64,000 nucleotides of DNA from Bifidobacterium sp. N4G05 (GTDB lineage: Bacteria; Actinomycetota; Actinomycetes; Actinomycetales; Bifidobacteriaceae): NCBI RefSeq assembly GCF_002742445.1, contig NZ_NJNQ01000002.1, positions 62,001-126,000 of the forward strand. The letters are read 5' to 3'. The notes below the pieces were generated by a model that worked only from the letters and a program-made list of their open reading frames with translations, was not told the origin of the DNA and did no database searches. Made by a program: the position numbers and the translations under genes. Shown one piece after another: positions 31,244 to 42,292 of this stretch (positions are counted from its first letter, which is position 1; each line of letters opens with the position of its first letter).

Positions 31244-31355
31244 GGTAGTCGCAATGCTTGCCGTAATCGTCGAGATTGATCACCATGATTGCTGTAATCG
31301 CCATTGCACATCAGTGCTGTAAACATCGCTGCTGCAGGTATGGCAATAATCGCAA

Positions 31356-32315
31356 TCACAGCAAGCCGGAAGCGCGCATGCCATCCTCCGCGCGCTTAAT
31401 CTCAGCTTCGCCCGGACCGACGTTCGGCAAACGCATCGTCGTGGAATCGAGAATGCCACGCACCTTCAGCGACGCCTTCGCCATAACAGCTTGGAAGCCG
31501 CTTCCATTCATCGCTTCGACCAGCGGGGCAAGCTGCACGGCAATGCGCTGCGCCTCATGAATGTCGCCGCGATCGAACGCAGCAGCCAAATCACGCATCG
31601 GACCGGATGCGGCATGCGCGATCACGGAAATAATGCCGACCGCGCCAACCGAAAGGAACGGCAGGAACAGGCCGTCATCGCCCGAATACCAAGTCAAACC
31701 GGTTTCCATACGCTTACGCACGGCACCTGCGATATCTCCGGTGGCATCCTTGACTGCCTTAACATGATCAAGTTCAGACAAACGACGGTATGTTTCCAAC
31801 TGAATATGCAAACCGGTACGGCCAGGCACATCGTAAACGATAATCGGCTTGTCGGCGGAATCATTGACCGCCTTGTAGTGGCGGAACACGCCCTCCTGCG
31901 ACGGGCGCGAATAATACGGAGCAACCACAAGCACCGCATCGGCGCCCGCCTCCTGGGTCTGCTCCACCATGCGCACGGTGTGGGCGGTATCGTTGGAACC
32001 CGCGCCGGAAATAACGGGAACGCTCACCACATCTTTGACGGCCTGAACCAGCTTGACCTTCTCCTCCATGTGGGTGGTGGGAGACTCGCCCGTGGTGCCA
32101 TTGACCACAAGGCCATCGGCGCCATCGGCAACAAGCTGCTTCGCAAGCTTCTGCGCGGCCTCGAAATCAACGGAACCGTCGGCCTTCATAGGGGTGACCA
32201 TGGCCGGAAGAATACGTCCGAAAGGAGCAGGATCAAGAAGATGCATAGTACCGTCAGTCATAGTGTTAACGGTACTTCCCGCCACGGACGCCGAAGCATT
32301 CACGTTCGTGACCAT
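31356..32315 (-). CDS. dapA: 4-hydroxy-tetrahydrodipicolinate synthase
   Basis: It condenses aspartate semialdehyde with pyruvate in lysine/diaminopimelate synthesis. GTTGESPTT, catalytic Y161 (YDVPGRTG) and Schiff-base K189 (VKAVKDATG) are present, numbered from the first ATG. The true start may be the ATG at 32261 (MTDGTMHLLDPAPF), because residues 1-18 are Ala/Ser/Val-rich and not family-like. No start has a textbook ribosome site, and CATATT lies only a few bases before the 32315 ATG, so a leaderless mRNA is possible. The partner gene dapB lies upstream beyond the copper ATPase gene. Confidence 0.92.
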   Translation of the reverse strand: MVTNVNASASVAGSTVNTMTDGTMHLLDPAPFGRILPAMVTPMKADGSVDFEAAQKLAKQLVADGADGLVVNGTTGESPTTHMEEKVKLVQAVKDVVSVPVISGAGSNDTAHTVRMVEQTQEAGADAVLVVAPYYSRPSQEGVFRHYKAVNDSADKPIIVYDVPGRTGLHIQLETYRRLSELDHVKAVKDATGDIAGAVRKRMETGLTWYSGDDGLFLPFLSVGAVGIISVIAHAASGPMRDLAAAFDRGDIHEAQRIAVQLAPLVEAMNGSGFQAVMAKASLKVRGILDSTTMRLPNVGPGEAEIKRAEDGMRASGLL

Positions 32316-32352
32316 ACCGCAATATGAACTGCCTCACCGAGACCAAAATCCT

Positions 32353-32423
32353 CCAGTCACTGGAAGAATCCTCCCGCTGCCAAGCCTCCCACAGTCCAAA
32401 AACTCCCAGTCACTGGAAGAATC
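32353..32423. repeat. Two identical 18-bp palindromic repeats upstream of dapA
   Basis: CCAGTCACTGGAAGAATC occurs at 32353-32370 and again at 32406-32423, 53 bases apart (about five helical turns). Its core CCAGT-C-ACTGG is a perfect inverted repeat, and both copies are preceded by a CTCC stretch. They lie 38-108 bases upstream of the dapA start, where a regulator could bind as two dimers on one face. Confidence 0.7.
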
Positions 32424-32548
32424 GGTACGCTTAGCCGCATACTCAGGCGGATTCAATCCAAATGACCTCACGACTTCGCTTTCCTGACCGCACAACACTC
32501 CAAACAGTGCGGCCAGAAAGAGGGAAACGTGCGGCCGCCAGAACAAAC

Positions 32549-32809
32549 TCAGGCAAGGTATTGGGTGGGGTTCTGCTCGAACTTGGCAGCGCAGCCCGGA
32601 TTGCAGAAGTAGTAGTCGGTGCCGTTGTATTCGCGGGTGGCCGCAGCGGTGGCCGGATCGACGCTCATGCCGCAGACCGGATCCTTGGCGAGCGCGCTCT
32701 GGTCGACACCGGCGGTGTGGCCGCCACAGCAGGAGTGCGCTCCACCCATGCCTTCCATGCCCTCGTGCATACCTTCCTTCTTGGCCTTGTGATCACTGAA
32801 CAGTCCCAT
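32549..32809 (-). other. Possible internal translation start giving a free 86-residue YHS metal-binding protein
   Basis: Inside the ATPase gene, in frame, an ATG at 32809 has AGAAAGGA exactly 6 bases upstream, as good as any real start here. The product would be the Met/His/Cys-rich tail plus the YHS domain alone, a plausible copper chaperone. It could equally be a relic of a fusion of two formerly separate genes. Confidence 0.4.
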
Positions 32810-35431
32810 GATGAATCCTTTCTGGCTATGGTTGTTGTGATTATTATCGTTCGGGTTCGGCTGGCGAACCTGATACGTCTTATTTGCGGCACGCACCGCC
32901 TTGCCTGGATCGAACAGGCGCAGTCGACTCGCATTCGTCACCACGCACAGCGACGAGAACGCCATGGCCGCGCCCGCAATCATCGGATTGAGCATCATGC
33001 CGGTGAACGGGTAGAGCACGCCCGCCGCAATGGAAATACCAATGCTGTTGTAGCCAAGGGCGAATCCAAGATTTTGCGCGATATTGCGCATGGTGGCATG
33101 GGTCAAATCAAGCGCATGCACCAAACCCATCAGCGAGCCATTCATTAATGTCACGTCCGCGGACTGGATCGCCACATCCGTGCCCGTTCCAATGGCGAAT
33201 CCCACATTCGCACGGGCAAGCGCAGGAGCATCGTTGATACCGTCGCCCACCATCGCCACCGTATAGCCTTGCGCCTGCAGTTTTGCGATTTCGTCCGCCT
33301 TGTTTTCCGGTCGCACTCCAGCGATCACGTTGCTGACGCTAACTTGATTTGCCACAGCATGTGCCGTCGTTTCGTTGTCTCCGGTGAGCATCACCACGTT
33401 GACGCCATGCGATTTCAAGGCTGCGATGGCCTGTTGAGAATCGGGTTTTACCATGTCGGCAACGGCCACGATTCCCGCAAGCTCGCCATCGATCGCTGCA
33501 AGCATCGGCGTTTTCCCCTCCGCCGACAGCCGTTCCATAGTCTCGATAATGTCATCGAGATCCTCGTTGCCGACGCTCGGCATGGCCACGTCAAGATCGT
33601 CGATCAGATCGGCATTGCCAACAGCGACACTATGTGACGCGACGTGCGCAGTGACTCCCTGCCCGGAAATCGCACGGAATTGCGTTACCTCGCCTAACGT
33701 AAGATGCTTCTCTTGCGCGCCTGCAACGATCGCGGCGGCAAGAGGATGTTCGGAATCCCGTTCGGCACTGGCTGTGATCGCCAGCAAATCATCTGGTATT
33801 TCATGCCATTTTCCAAGCGGAAGCACGTCGGTCAACGACGGTTTACCAGCGGTGATCGTACCTGTTTTGTCAAGCACGACAGCATTGATTTTGCCGCACG
33901 TCTCCAATGCTTCGGCGGAACGAATCAGCACACCCATTTGCGCGGCGCGACCGGTCGAAACCGTTACGGAAAGCGGTGTGGCAAGACCCAAAGCGCATGG
34001 GCATGCGATCAGAAGCACCGAAACCGCCGCCACCAGCGCATGCACCACGCGCGGTTCCGGCCCGAACGTGAACCACAATGCGCACGACCACACGGCGATC
34101 AGTACCACAATCGGCACGAAAATACCGGAAATCTTATCCGCTAGGCGCTGTACCGGAGCTTTGGAACTTTGCGCGGATTGCACCAATCCAATGATCTGCG
34201 CGAGCACCGTATCTTTGCCGACTTTTGTGGCACGATACCGCAACGATCCGGTACCGTTGATCGTGGCACCGGTCACACTGCTGCCAGCCTGCTTCAGCAC
34301 CGGCATGGATTCGCCGGTGATCATGGATTCGTCGACAGACGATGAACCGGAAATAACCGTGCCGTCAACGGGAAGTTGTTCGCCTGGACGAATCGCAATA
34401 ATATCTCCGGCCAACACCTGATCGACCGGAATTTCCTCTTCGATTTCATTACGCACCACGCGAGCGGTTTTCGGCTGCAGTTTCGCCAATGCACGCATGG
34501 CTTCTCCCGTACCGACGCGAGCGCGCGCTTCAAGCAATTGCCCGACCAGCATCAGCGTGATGACCACACCAACCGCTTCAAAATACGGTTCTCGAGCATT
34601 CTCAGGCAGAATCTGAGGCACAAACGTGACCACACACGAGTAAGCAAACGCGAATACCGTACCCAAACTGACCAATGCGTTCATTTCCGGAGAGCGGTGA
34701 ATGATCGCAGCGAAACCGCTACGGAAAATCGGTAATGCGGCATAGCACATCACCGGCAGCATCAGTATGAACTGCGCCCAATTCGGCATTGGATACAGCA
34801 TCAACATCGTAGAAGCGAATACCGGAATCGTAACGATGGCAGACACAATAAGCCGCGTAATCAATGCTCGCATTTCACGAGATGCGTAAGAATCATCTGA
34901 AGAATTAGCAGAAATAGAAGAAAAATCAGAAGAAGTATCAACAGATTCATGCGATGTTTCATCAACAGCAGTCTGTTGCGATTGCGCAGGAACATGAGAT
35001 TCTGCATTATTCGGATTTTCTTCCGACGCTGAATGCTCGTCCTGCATTGCAGCATGATGTTTTCCCGGCAGCACACGTAACGTGCCATGCAGCATGTTCA
35101 TACCGCATGCAAAACCGTACTCCCCCGGCTCATCAGGATGAATCGTCAACGTCGTCGTACGGAAAGGAGGCAGCGCAAGGTCGACGCCAAAATCGGAAAA
35201 CACCACATGCGACGAGCATTCGCCATCTTCCTTGCGATCGAAAATCAATCGCAAAGGCAAGCCAGCCTCGGCTTCGATGACCGCCGGACTGTACCCGCCT
35301 TTGACTTCGACGACCGCCTCTTGCACACCGTTGCCGACGCGGGCTCGGAACGCTTTGCGCGGCGCGAAAAAGAACCACAAAACGGCTGCCGTCACAGCCA
35401 ATGCGACGATGATGGCGATCAGAGCCTGCAT
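32549..35431 (-). CDS. Copper-exporting P1B-type ATPase with N-terminal cupredoxin-like and C-terminal YHS domains
   Basis: A 960-residue Cu(I) efflux pump. A membrane anchor (2-24) is followed by a cupredoxin-like domain (about 35-125; [10 protein letters not shown] supplies Cys/Met/His ligands) and an acidic Ser/Asp linker (130-185). The ATPase core has CPC in the sixth-helix motif [12 protein letters not shown], phosphorylation site DKTGTIT, SEHPL and [10 protein letters not shown]. The last helices carry YN and M..SS residues ([12 protein letters not shown]), the Cu(I)-type signature. After an Asn/His-rich linker come [18 protein letters not shown] and a YHS domain (KDPVCGMSV ... [12 protein letters not shown]). 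GGTGA precedes the ATG. The usual N-terminal CxxC metal-binding domain is absent. Confidence 0.93.
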   Translation of the reverse strand: MQALIAIIVALAVTAAVLWFFFAPRKAFRARVGNGVQEAVVEVKGGYSPAVIEAEAGLPLRLIFDRKEDGECSSHVVFSDFGVDLALPPFRTTTLTIHPDEPGEYGFACGMNMLHGTLRVLPGKHHAAMQDEHSASEENPNNAESHVPAQSQQTAVDETSHESVDTSSDFSSISANSSDDSYASREMRALITRLIVSAIVTIPVFASTMLMLYPMPNWAQFILMLPVMCYAALPIFRSGFAAIIHRSPEMNALVSLGTVFAFAYSCVVTFVPQILPENAREPYFEAVGVVITLMLVGQLLEARARVGTGEAMRALAKLQPKTARVVRNEIEEEIPVDQVLAGDIIAIRPGEQLPVDGTVISGSSSVDESMITGESMPVLKQAGSSVTGATINGTGSLRYRATKVGKDTVLAQIIGLVQSAQSSKAPVQRLADKISGIFVPIVVLIAVWSCALWFTFGPEPRVVHALVAAVSVLLIACPCALGLATPLSVTVSTGRAAQMGVLIRSAEALETCGKINAVVLDKTGTITAGKPSLTDVLPLGKWHEIPDDLLAITASAERDSEHPLAAAIVAGAQEKHLTLGEVTQFRAISGQGVTAHVASHSVAVGNADLIDDLDVAMPSVGNEDLDDIIETMERLSAEGKTPMLAAIDGELAGIVAVADMVKPDSQQAIAALKSHGVNVVMLTGDNETTAHAVANQVSVSNVIAGVRPENKADEIAKLQAQGYTVAMVGDGINDAPALARANVGFAIGTGTDVAIQSADVTLMNGSLMGLVHALDLTHATMRNIAQNLGFALGYNSIGISIAAGVLYPFTGMMLNPMIAGAAMAFSSLCVVTNASRLRLFDPGKAVRAANKTYQVRQPNPNDNNHNNHSQKGFIMGLFSDHKAKKEGMHEGMEGMGGAHSCCGGHTAGVDQSALAKDPVCGMSVDPATAAATREYNGTDYYFCNPGCAAKFEQNPTQYLA

Positions 35432-35556
35432 GTTTCACCGGTTTCCATATTGCATTCGTTTTCGATTCGGACAGTCACACTGTATACCAGCATTTGAGCT
35501 GATTGCCAAGAGTCAGCGCACAGCTTTATTACGTAGGTATACGACGATATGAATAA

Positions 35557-35606
35557 TCCCCAAATCGCCGATGCCTGAAATAAGCCAACATCAGCCGGTT
35601 TGGGGA
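35557..35606 (-). terminator. dapB terminator-like hairpin
   Basis: TCCCCAAA and TTTGGGGA close an outer stem, and GCTGATG/CATCGGC an inner one, 26 bases beyond the dapB stop. A short TTATTC follows in the minus-strand RNA. GTATAC occurs twice in the gap before the copper ATPase (near 35482 and 35538), possibly regulatory. Confidence 0.6.
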
Positions 35607-35631
35607 CTATTTACCGTTCAACCGTAAGGAT

Positions 35632-36513
<882 letters not shown>

Positions 36514-36547
36514 TTAATTCGCATAGTATCTATGAATCACAGATCAT

Positions 36548-37912
36548 CTATGAATGTTGCGAAACACTTCGACGCGTGATCACCCAGCCGAGCAGGGCAA
36601 ACGGAATCGAGGCGAGCACGAAAATCCATGGCAGCATCAGGCTCACGTCGGGTGTGGCGTGATCCAATATGATACCGGTGATCATCGAACCGAATGATGC
36701 GCCGACGGTTCCCGCAGTGCTCACCCAGGAAAGACCTTCGGTCAACGACTCTTCAGGAACGGTTTCCTTCATCACAAGGTTGCCCGATGCGAACACCGGC
36801 GAAACAGCCAGACCGGTGATAATTTCCATAATGCCCATTACGATCAGATTGCCTTGGCACAGGTGAATTACAAAGAAGCCGACGGTGATCATCGCGAGGA
36901 ACATGATCATGTAACGCCAACGGGACCCTTTGAGCTCGAGCGTTCCGAAAACCAGCGCGCCCATGCATGAACCGACCGCTAGCATCGCCAGCTGCACGCC
37001 GAGCACGGAATCAAGATGCAACGATTTCATGACGGCCGTCATGGACGTGTCGAATGCGGTGAAACTCATATTGAATATGATGAAAACCAGCAACAACGGA
37101 ATCACGCCAGCATAAGTGAATACGCTACGTTTCTTGGCTGCGTCGTTTGTTTTCAGCTGTGCGATGGTCAGCCTGTCGCGCGGTGCGGAACCCGAATCGC
37201 CAGTATTGCTGGCATCGCCATCGATAGTCAATCGCACATCAGCATCGTCGGAAGAGGCCGAAACGACCTTGACTTCATGCACGACCGGCGGCTGCGTATC
37301 CTTCAATGTGAAGAAAATGGTACCGCCAAGGGCGCAGGCAATCGTTGGCACGAACAACTGCGAAACAGGGTGCACGGAAGCCGCAAGGAACGCTGCGAGA
37401 ATCGGTCCGAAAATGAATACGATCTCATCGATGGCGGATTCCAGCGCGTATGCGGTGTTCAGCAGTTCGCCGTTGCCGGTGCGGTCGAGCACATACGCCC
37501 AGCGCGTACGCACGAGCGCGCCGAACGAGAACTGCGTAAGCCCCATCACCACAGCCAGCGCAAACAGCAGCGGGATCGGCACGCGCACCAATGCGGAGAA
37601 CGCGAAACCAAGCATGGTGATGATTTGCACGATAAGCACCATCGAACCGACCTTGCGCTGGCCGAATCGGTCGAACAGTCGCGCGTACAGTGGCGTGACC
37701 GCTGCGGTGGCGAGCACATACGCCGCGCTCATCACGCCCGCGATCGTCCAATTGTCGTACAGGTGGTTGAGTGCGAGAATAATGCCGAGGCCCATCATCG
37801 ACATCGGCAGTCGCGCCAAAGCTCCGGAAGCGCAGAACGCTTTGGTTCCCGAAATGGAGAACAATACGGAATATGGCGACTTCGGGGTTTCGGTTGCGCT
37901 GGTGGCAGCCAT
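36548..37912 (-). CDS. Major facilitator superfamily transporter, substrate unknown
   Basis: A 454-residue inner-membrane protein with about 12 hydrophobic segments in two halves. A cytoplasmic loop of about 70 residues (roughly 225-290) between them is rich in Asp/Ser/Gly. The motif-A-like loop RLFDRFGQRKVG follows helix 2. This resembles sugar or drug efflux permeases, but no residue fixes the substrate. AAGGAG lies 8 bases before the ATG. It stands upstream of dapB with its own hairpin, so it need not share its function. Confidence 0.85.
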   Translation of the reverse strand: MAATSATETPKSPYSVLFSISGTKAFCASGALARLPMSMMGLGIILALNHLYDNWTIAGVMSAAYVLATAAVTPLYARLFDRFGQRKVGSMVLIVQIITMLGFAFSALVRVPIPLLFALAVVMGLTQFSFGALVRTRWAYVLDRTGNGELLNTAYALESAIDEIVFIFGPILAAFLAASVHPVSQLFVPTIACALGGTIFFTLKDTQPPVVHEVKVVSASSDDADVRLTIDGDASNTGDSGSAPRDRLTIAQLKTNDAAKKRSVFTYAGVIPLLLVFIIFNMSFTAFDTSMTAVMKSLHLDSVLGVQLAMLAVGSCMGALVFGTLELKGSRWRYMIMFLAMITVGFFVIHLCQGNLIVMGIMEIITGLAVSPVFASGNLVMKETVPEESLTEGLSWVSTAGTVGASFGSMITGIILDHATPDVSLMLPWIFVLASIPFALLGWVITRRSVSQHS

Positions 37913-38101
37913 GATTATCGCTCCTTAACTTTCGTTGCGTCCGGCACGTGTGCCCGCCCACACATGCTGCACGAGGGTAGCGGCGCTCCTCCACAACGCT
38001 GCACGTAGTGCGTTACCCTACGAGCAGGCTGGAAAGCGCCGCTTTTCAACGATGATCAAGAACAAGCAGGATGCATACACGCGTCCTTTGGCGCACCAGC
38101 A

Positions 38102-41100
38102 CTAGTCGTTGTCGGATTGTTTCGGAATTCCGTAGCTCAACTCGGCAAGGATCTCTTCTTCTGTTTTGTCGGCGGCGTTCAGCTGCCGATTGCCCCCAAC
38201 GGGCTCACTCAGATAGTAGAGGCAGGCGTCGATAGCATCAAGCGGTACGCCTTCCATTGCCGACAGCAGCAGCCGATACATATCCAACTGCACTAATTTT
38301 TCTTGTATTTCTTCTTTTTTCCTAGGTTTTTTTCCAGTTTTCCAATCAACTATCGTATATCGTTTCGATTGGTCCTTTTCGTTGAGACCTCCGAAGAACA
38401 CCGCGTCAAGCTTGCCGTTGACGATGGTGCCCAATTGCGGCACATTGACGACGATTTGCCGTTCCGCCCACGCGGGCTTACGTTGCGCCCATGCCGACGT
38501 AGCAAGACGCTGCTGCCAATCGAACAATGCATTGTTTTCCATCGCATTTTCGACCGTATTTTCGACCGCCGCATTATTTTCTTGAGATTGCATCCTATTG
38601 TTGCGTTCGATTTCGGCAAGCATCGACGATCTCGATTCAGCTACGCGCATATTTCCGTTGCCTTCGGTACCGTCGACGATGCAATCAATATCCACGTCGG
38701 CCATAATGAACCGTTCCGCCCACGCATGGAACTGCGTGCCCAGCTGCGCGGCCGGCGAGGCAACGTTCGGAATCGGACGCACAAGCCCACGCCAGTAGGT
38801 GCGGGCGCCACGATCGTTCATCATGCCCGCGCGCGCCTGCAGGGAAGTGACGTTCTGACGGCCGGACGCAAGAATCTTCTCGCCTTGCGCACGCACCGAA
38901 CGGTCGAACGCGTCCTGCGATGCGTCGGTCAGCATGTCGGGCATGAGATTGTCATCATCGACCAGCAGCTGCGCGCAATGCAGCAGCGAACCGGCCGAAC
39001 CGAGCGCAACGTCATCAGCAACAGCATCCGCCCCCACGCCGGCATCCAAGTCCGCAGCGGTGGTGTCCATCGCATCACGCACCTGATCGGCGGACGAACG
39101 CAACATTTCGCAAGTCGCTTCAGTCAAATCGCACGGCCATGGCAGGAATCGCTCGCCTTCCAGAGGCTCAAGCGGCGCGTTCCAAGCATCGCCGACCACT
39201 GCATCCTCGAAATCGCAGGCATGCTCGCCCACGAAATATCCGTCTGGCAATGGCGCGCCAATCGAATGCAAGCTGGAAATGCCATTTTCGGAAAAATCAT
39301 CTCCAGAAAAATCTACCCCCGTGGCGTCCTCAACTTCCGCAATATCGTCCAAATTGCTCGGTTCATTCGCCTTGGAAACGATATTGAGCATGGAGTCATA
39401 CACTTCCTGCCAGAAATTCGACGATTTGGCCACTTGTCTGCGCTCACCCACGGCACGCGGATCACGGCTTTCCACATTCGTTTCGCTATAGGTGAGCAAC
39501 GCCTCATGACGGGCGCGGGTCAACGCCACGTATGCGAGACGACGCTCGTCGGCATGCAACCGGCGGCCATATTCCTCGCTCTGCGTCAAATACAGTCCAT
39601 CAGGATCGACGCCTTCCATGTCGTCGACATTCATGGTGCGCAGGGTGCCGAACACTTCATCGTCGATGATTTCCGCATCTTCCAAGGCTTCCAAGGCCTC
39701 CAACGGATTCCAGCCGACGAGCGCGTCATGGGGGAATCGCGGCAGAATATCCGCATCCACGCGCACAGGAACAGGCACCGCGGCGGGATTCGTCAGCCAC
39801 GTTTTGGCGTTTTCATGGTATTCGGGAGGCGTCCATACGCCATCCCGGAAACCATTGAGATGCGTTTCATCAACGGCCACGCTCAGATTGTCGCCCTTGT
39901 TACTGGGAAATCCGCCATCGGTCATGCCGACCACGGCCACGGCATCCCATTCAAGCCCCTTCGACTGGTGCACGGTCATCAACACCACGTCGACGGGCAC
40001 ATCGGGGGCCACCGCGTTCTCTTCGGAAGCGTCGCGCAGCGAATCCACCCATGAGATGAACGCGCGCAGACTCGGCACGCCTTGCGATGCGATCTCCTGC
40101 ATATACGTGTCGACGAGTTTCATCACAGCGTCTATCGGCGACTTGGCGAGCGCCACGTGGGAGGCGTCAAGCGTGGCCTCGGCATGATCGGCACGCATAT
40201 GCCGAGCCAGTAGCATGTCGATGTCAAGATTCAACGCCGTAATAGCTTCGCGAACCACCTCCGGCAGCGGGTGGCCGAGCACACGCTGTACTTGGCGGAG
40301 CATATCCGCGGCACGCAGCACCGCCTGCACTCCCCTGCGGCTCAGCCTGCCATCGATGAGTTGTTCAAGATCGTCGCGCAGCATGAGATCCACCAGAAAA
40401 ACAGCATTTGGCACTTGGTCGCGGTATTCGCGCACAGTGGAGCGGATTTCAGCATTCGACAGACCAGAGTCGGAAATTGTTTCGCCATTTCCGAAATCAC
40501 TGGTTTTCCCGGAAGTACCGGAATCACCGGAATTTATAGAATCACCGGAATTCCCAGCTTTCGTAGCATGCGCAGGAACAATTCCCGCCGATACGAGCGC
40601 ACGATACCGGTACACCGTATTCACTCGCTCCGCCGTGTCCGCAAGCGCCTGCAGATCGTCGGCTTCAACGGCGAATCGTGGCGTCGCCAGCAGTCGCATA
40701 AGCGCCGCACTGTCGGTATGGTCGCTGACTACGTGCAGCAGGGCGAACACATCCTGCACTTCCGGACGTTCCAGCAGGACCGCCTGCCCCACGACCAGCG
40801 TGGTCAGTCCGGCCTGCTCTAGCGCTTCCGCGTATTTCGGCATGGTTCCTTTGGATCGGAACAGCACCGCCACATGCGGGCGATTGTCTTTCGCACCATG
40901 GTCGAGGTCACGCGCAGAGGGCGTATGCAGGGCGATCGCATGTTTGGCGAAACGCACGACCGCATCGACTTCCTGACCGAATGTGGCAAATCCGAGCACG
41001 CCAACCGTGCCTTCGGGTGCTTCTTCGATATTGGAGAGCGCAGGCACGTCGACTTCGCGCATCAGCGAGCTGCTGAGGCGTCTGGCTGGCAGACGCAACG

Positions 41101-42292
41101 GTTTAGTGAGATTGTTCGCCGCCTCGAGCACCATGCGCGAATTGCGCCGCGTCACCGTCAATGCGAACGGTTTGCTGGTGGCGTCCATGCCGAAATCGTG
41201 TTGCAGCATACGGAATGCGCCCGGACTTGCGCCTCGCCATGCGTAGATCGATTGGAAGGGGTCGCCGACCGCGTTGACCGCGCTGCGATGCGTATCGTCA
41301 ACGTGGAACAGCGCGCTCAGCAGTGCGGCCTGCGTGGTGGAGGTGTCTTGGTATTCGTCAAGAAGCACATGCGAGTAGCGTTTGCGGTACGTTGCGCCGA
41401 TGGACGGGAATCGGGAGACCAGTTGGAATGCCGCGATGGTGAAATCGCTGAATTCCGCCATATTGCAGGCGCGTTTTTCGGCATGATAATCAAGCACGAG
41501 GTCGAGCAGCAGATTGCGCTGCTTGGCGACGGATGCGAGTTGCGCACTGTTGTATACGCACATGCTGTGCCCAAGTTCGCGGTATTTCTCCAGTTTCTTT
41601 TCGTAATCCGCGTCGGAATCCTTTTTCAGCCGTTTTGGTGGTTTTTTGGATTTTGGCTGCTCAGTTGGCACGGTTTCACCGTCAAGCGCCTTGTCGACCT
41701 GTTTGATGAACGCTTCGTCCCAGTCGCGCACGCGTTGCACCGCCTCGTCGAAGCTGGTGCAGTCGCCGCCGATCATAGCTCCGGAAATGGCGTTGGACAG
41801 GGCGAATACGTTGCCCGCTATGGTGTTGAACGATTTCAGATCGCCGTCGAACGCCATGAGATCGCCCATATGCTTGTCGAGCACGGTGTGGATGAGCTGC
41901 ATGGCTCCGGCTTCGCTCAATGGCTGCGTGTTTTGGTCAAAGCCGACAAGCAGTCCATATTGGCGCACGATGGATTGGAAGAAAGCGTCGTACGTGGAGA
42001 CTTCCGGTTTGAGGAACGTCATGTTCGCTGATTTCAGGCCGCGTTCGCGCTGGTCGCGAGTCACGGCCGCAGACACTCGAGACAATAGTTCCGAGGCCGC
42101 TTTGCGCGTGAAGGTCAGTCCGAGGATCTTTTCAGGGCTCACCCCCTGTTCGATCAGCGTGATGATGCGTCTGGTCATCGTGTAGGTTTTGCCGGATCCA
42201 GCGCCGGCCACCACCACCACATCCGCATACGAAGGCGCTTGGACGACGGCAGCCTGCTCAGGACTGTCGGTGAACTTCATGGTTCCGCTCAT
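38102..42292 (-). CDS. ATP-dependent helicase-nuclease subunit, AdnB-like (UvrD/RecB family)
   Basis: One half of a heterodimeric double-strand-break resection machine. The N-terminal superfamily 1 motor is intact: VVAGAGSGKTYTM (Walker A), LLDEYQDTST, VGDPFQSIYAWRGA, MTVHQSKGLEWDAV and YVALTRARHEALLT. The C-terminal RecB nuclease domain has GKLDAVF then YTIVDWKTGKKP (the catalytic D-x-K). The ATG at 42292 overlaps the stop of the upstream subunit (ATGA), with AAAGGAG 7 bases before it, giving 1396 residues. An upstream extension to 42457 overlaps the other gene and is rejected. Confidence 0.93.
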   Translation of the reverse strand: MSGTMKFTDSPEQAAVVQAPSYADVVVVAGAGSGKTYTMTRRIITLIEQGVSPEKILGLTFTRKAASELLSRVSAAVTRDQRERGLKSANMTFLKPEVSTYDAFFQSIVRQYGLLVGFDQNTQPLSEAGAMQLIHTVLDKHMGDLMAFDGDLKSFNTIAGNVFALSNAISGAMIGGDCTSFDEAVQRVRDWDEAFIKQVDKALDGETVPTEQPKSKKPPKRLKKDSDADYEKKLEKYRELGHSMCVYNSAQLASVAKQRNLLLDLVLDYHAEKRACNMAEFSDFTIAAFQLVSRFPSIGATYRKRYSHVLLDEYQDTSTTQAALLSALFHVDDTHRSAVNAVGDPFQSIYAWRGASPGAFRMLQHDFGMDATSKPFALTVTRRNSRMVLEAANNLTKPLRLPARRLSSSLMREVDVPALSNIEEAPEGTVGVLGFATFGQEVDAVVRFAKHAIALHTPSARDLDHGAKDNRPHVAVLFRSKGTMPKYAEALEQAGLTTLVVGQAVLLERPEVQDVFALLHVVSDHTDSAALMRLLATPRFAVEADDLQALADTAERVNTVYRYRALVSAGIVPAHATKAGNSGDSINSGDSGTSGKTSDFGNGETISDSGLSNAEIRSTVREYRDQVPNAVFLVDLMLRDDLEQLIDGRLSRRGVQAVLRAADMLRQVQRVLGHPLPEVVREAITALNLDIDMLLARHMRADHAEATLDASHVALAKSPIDAVMKLVDTYMQEIASQGVPSLRAFISWVDSLRDASEENAVAPDVPVDVVLMTVHQSKGLEWDAVAVVGMTDGGFPSNKGDNLSVAVDETHLNGFRDGVWTPPEYHENAKTWLTNPAAVPVPVRVDADILPRFPHDALVGWNPLEALEALEDAEIIDDEVFGTLRTMNVDDMEGVDPDGLYLTQSEEYGRRLHADERRLAYVALTRARHEALLTYSETNVESRDPRAVGERRQVAKSSNFWQEVYDSMLNIVSKANEPSNLDDIAEVEDATGVDFSGDDFSENGISSLHSIGAPLPDGYFVGEHACDFEDAVVGDAWNAPLEPLEGERFLPWPCDLTEATCEMLRSSADQVRDAMDTTAADLDAGVGADAVADDVALGSAGSLLHCAQLLVDDDNLMPDMLTDASQDAFDRSVRAQGEKILASGRQNVTSLQARAGMMNDRGARTYWRGLVRPIPNVASPAAQLGTQFHAWAERFIMADVDIDCIVDGTEGNGNMRVAESRSSMLAEIERNNRMQSQENNAAVENTVENAMENNALFDWQQRLATSAWAQRKPAWAERQIVVNVPQLGTIVNGKLDAVFFGGLNEKDQSKRYTIVDWKTGKKPRKKEEIQEKLVQLDMYRLLLSAMEGVPLDAIDACLYYLSEPVGGNRQLNAADKTEEEILAELSYGIPKQSDND

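Noticed and set aside
29038-31248. 736-codon plus-strand frame opposite the RNase J gene
   Set aside because: It mirrors the coding strand of a clear RNase J; His/Gln-rich composition is typical of antisense shadow.
38303-42031. Long plus-strand frames opposite the AdnB-like gene
   Set aside because: All helicase and nuclease motifs are on the minus strand in one continuous frame.
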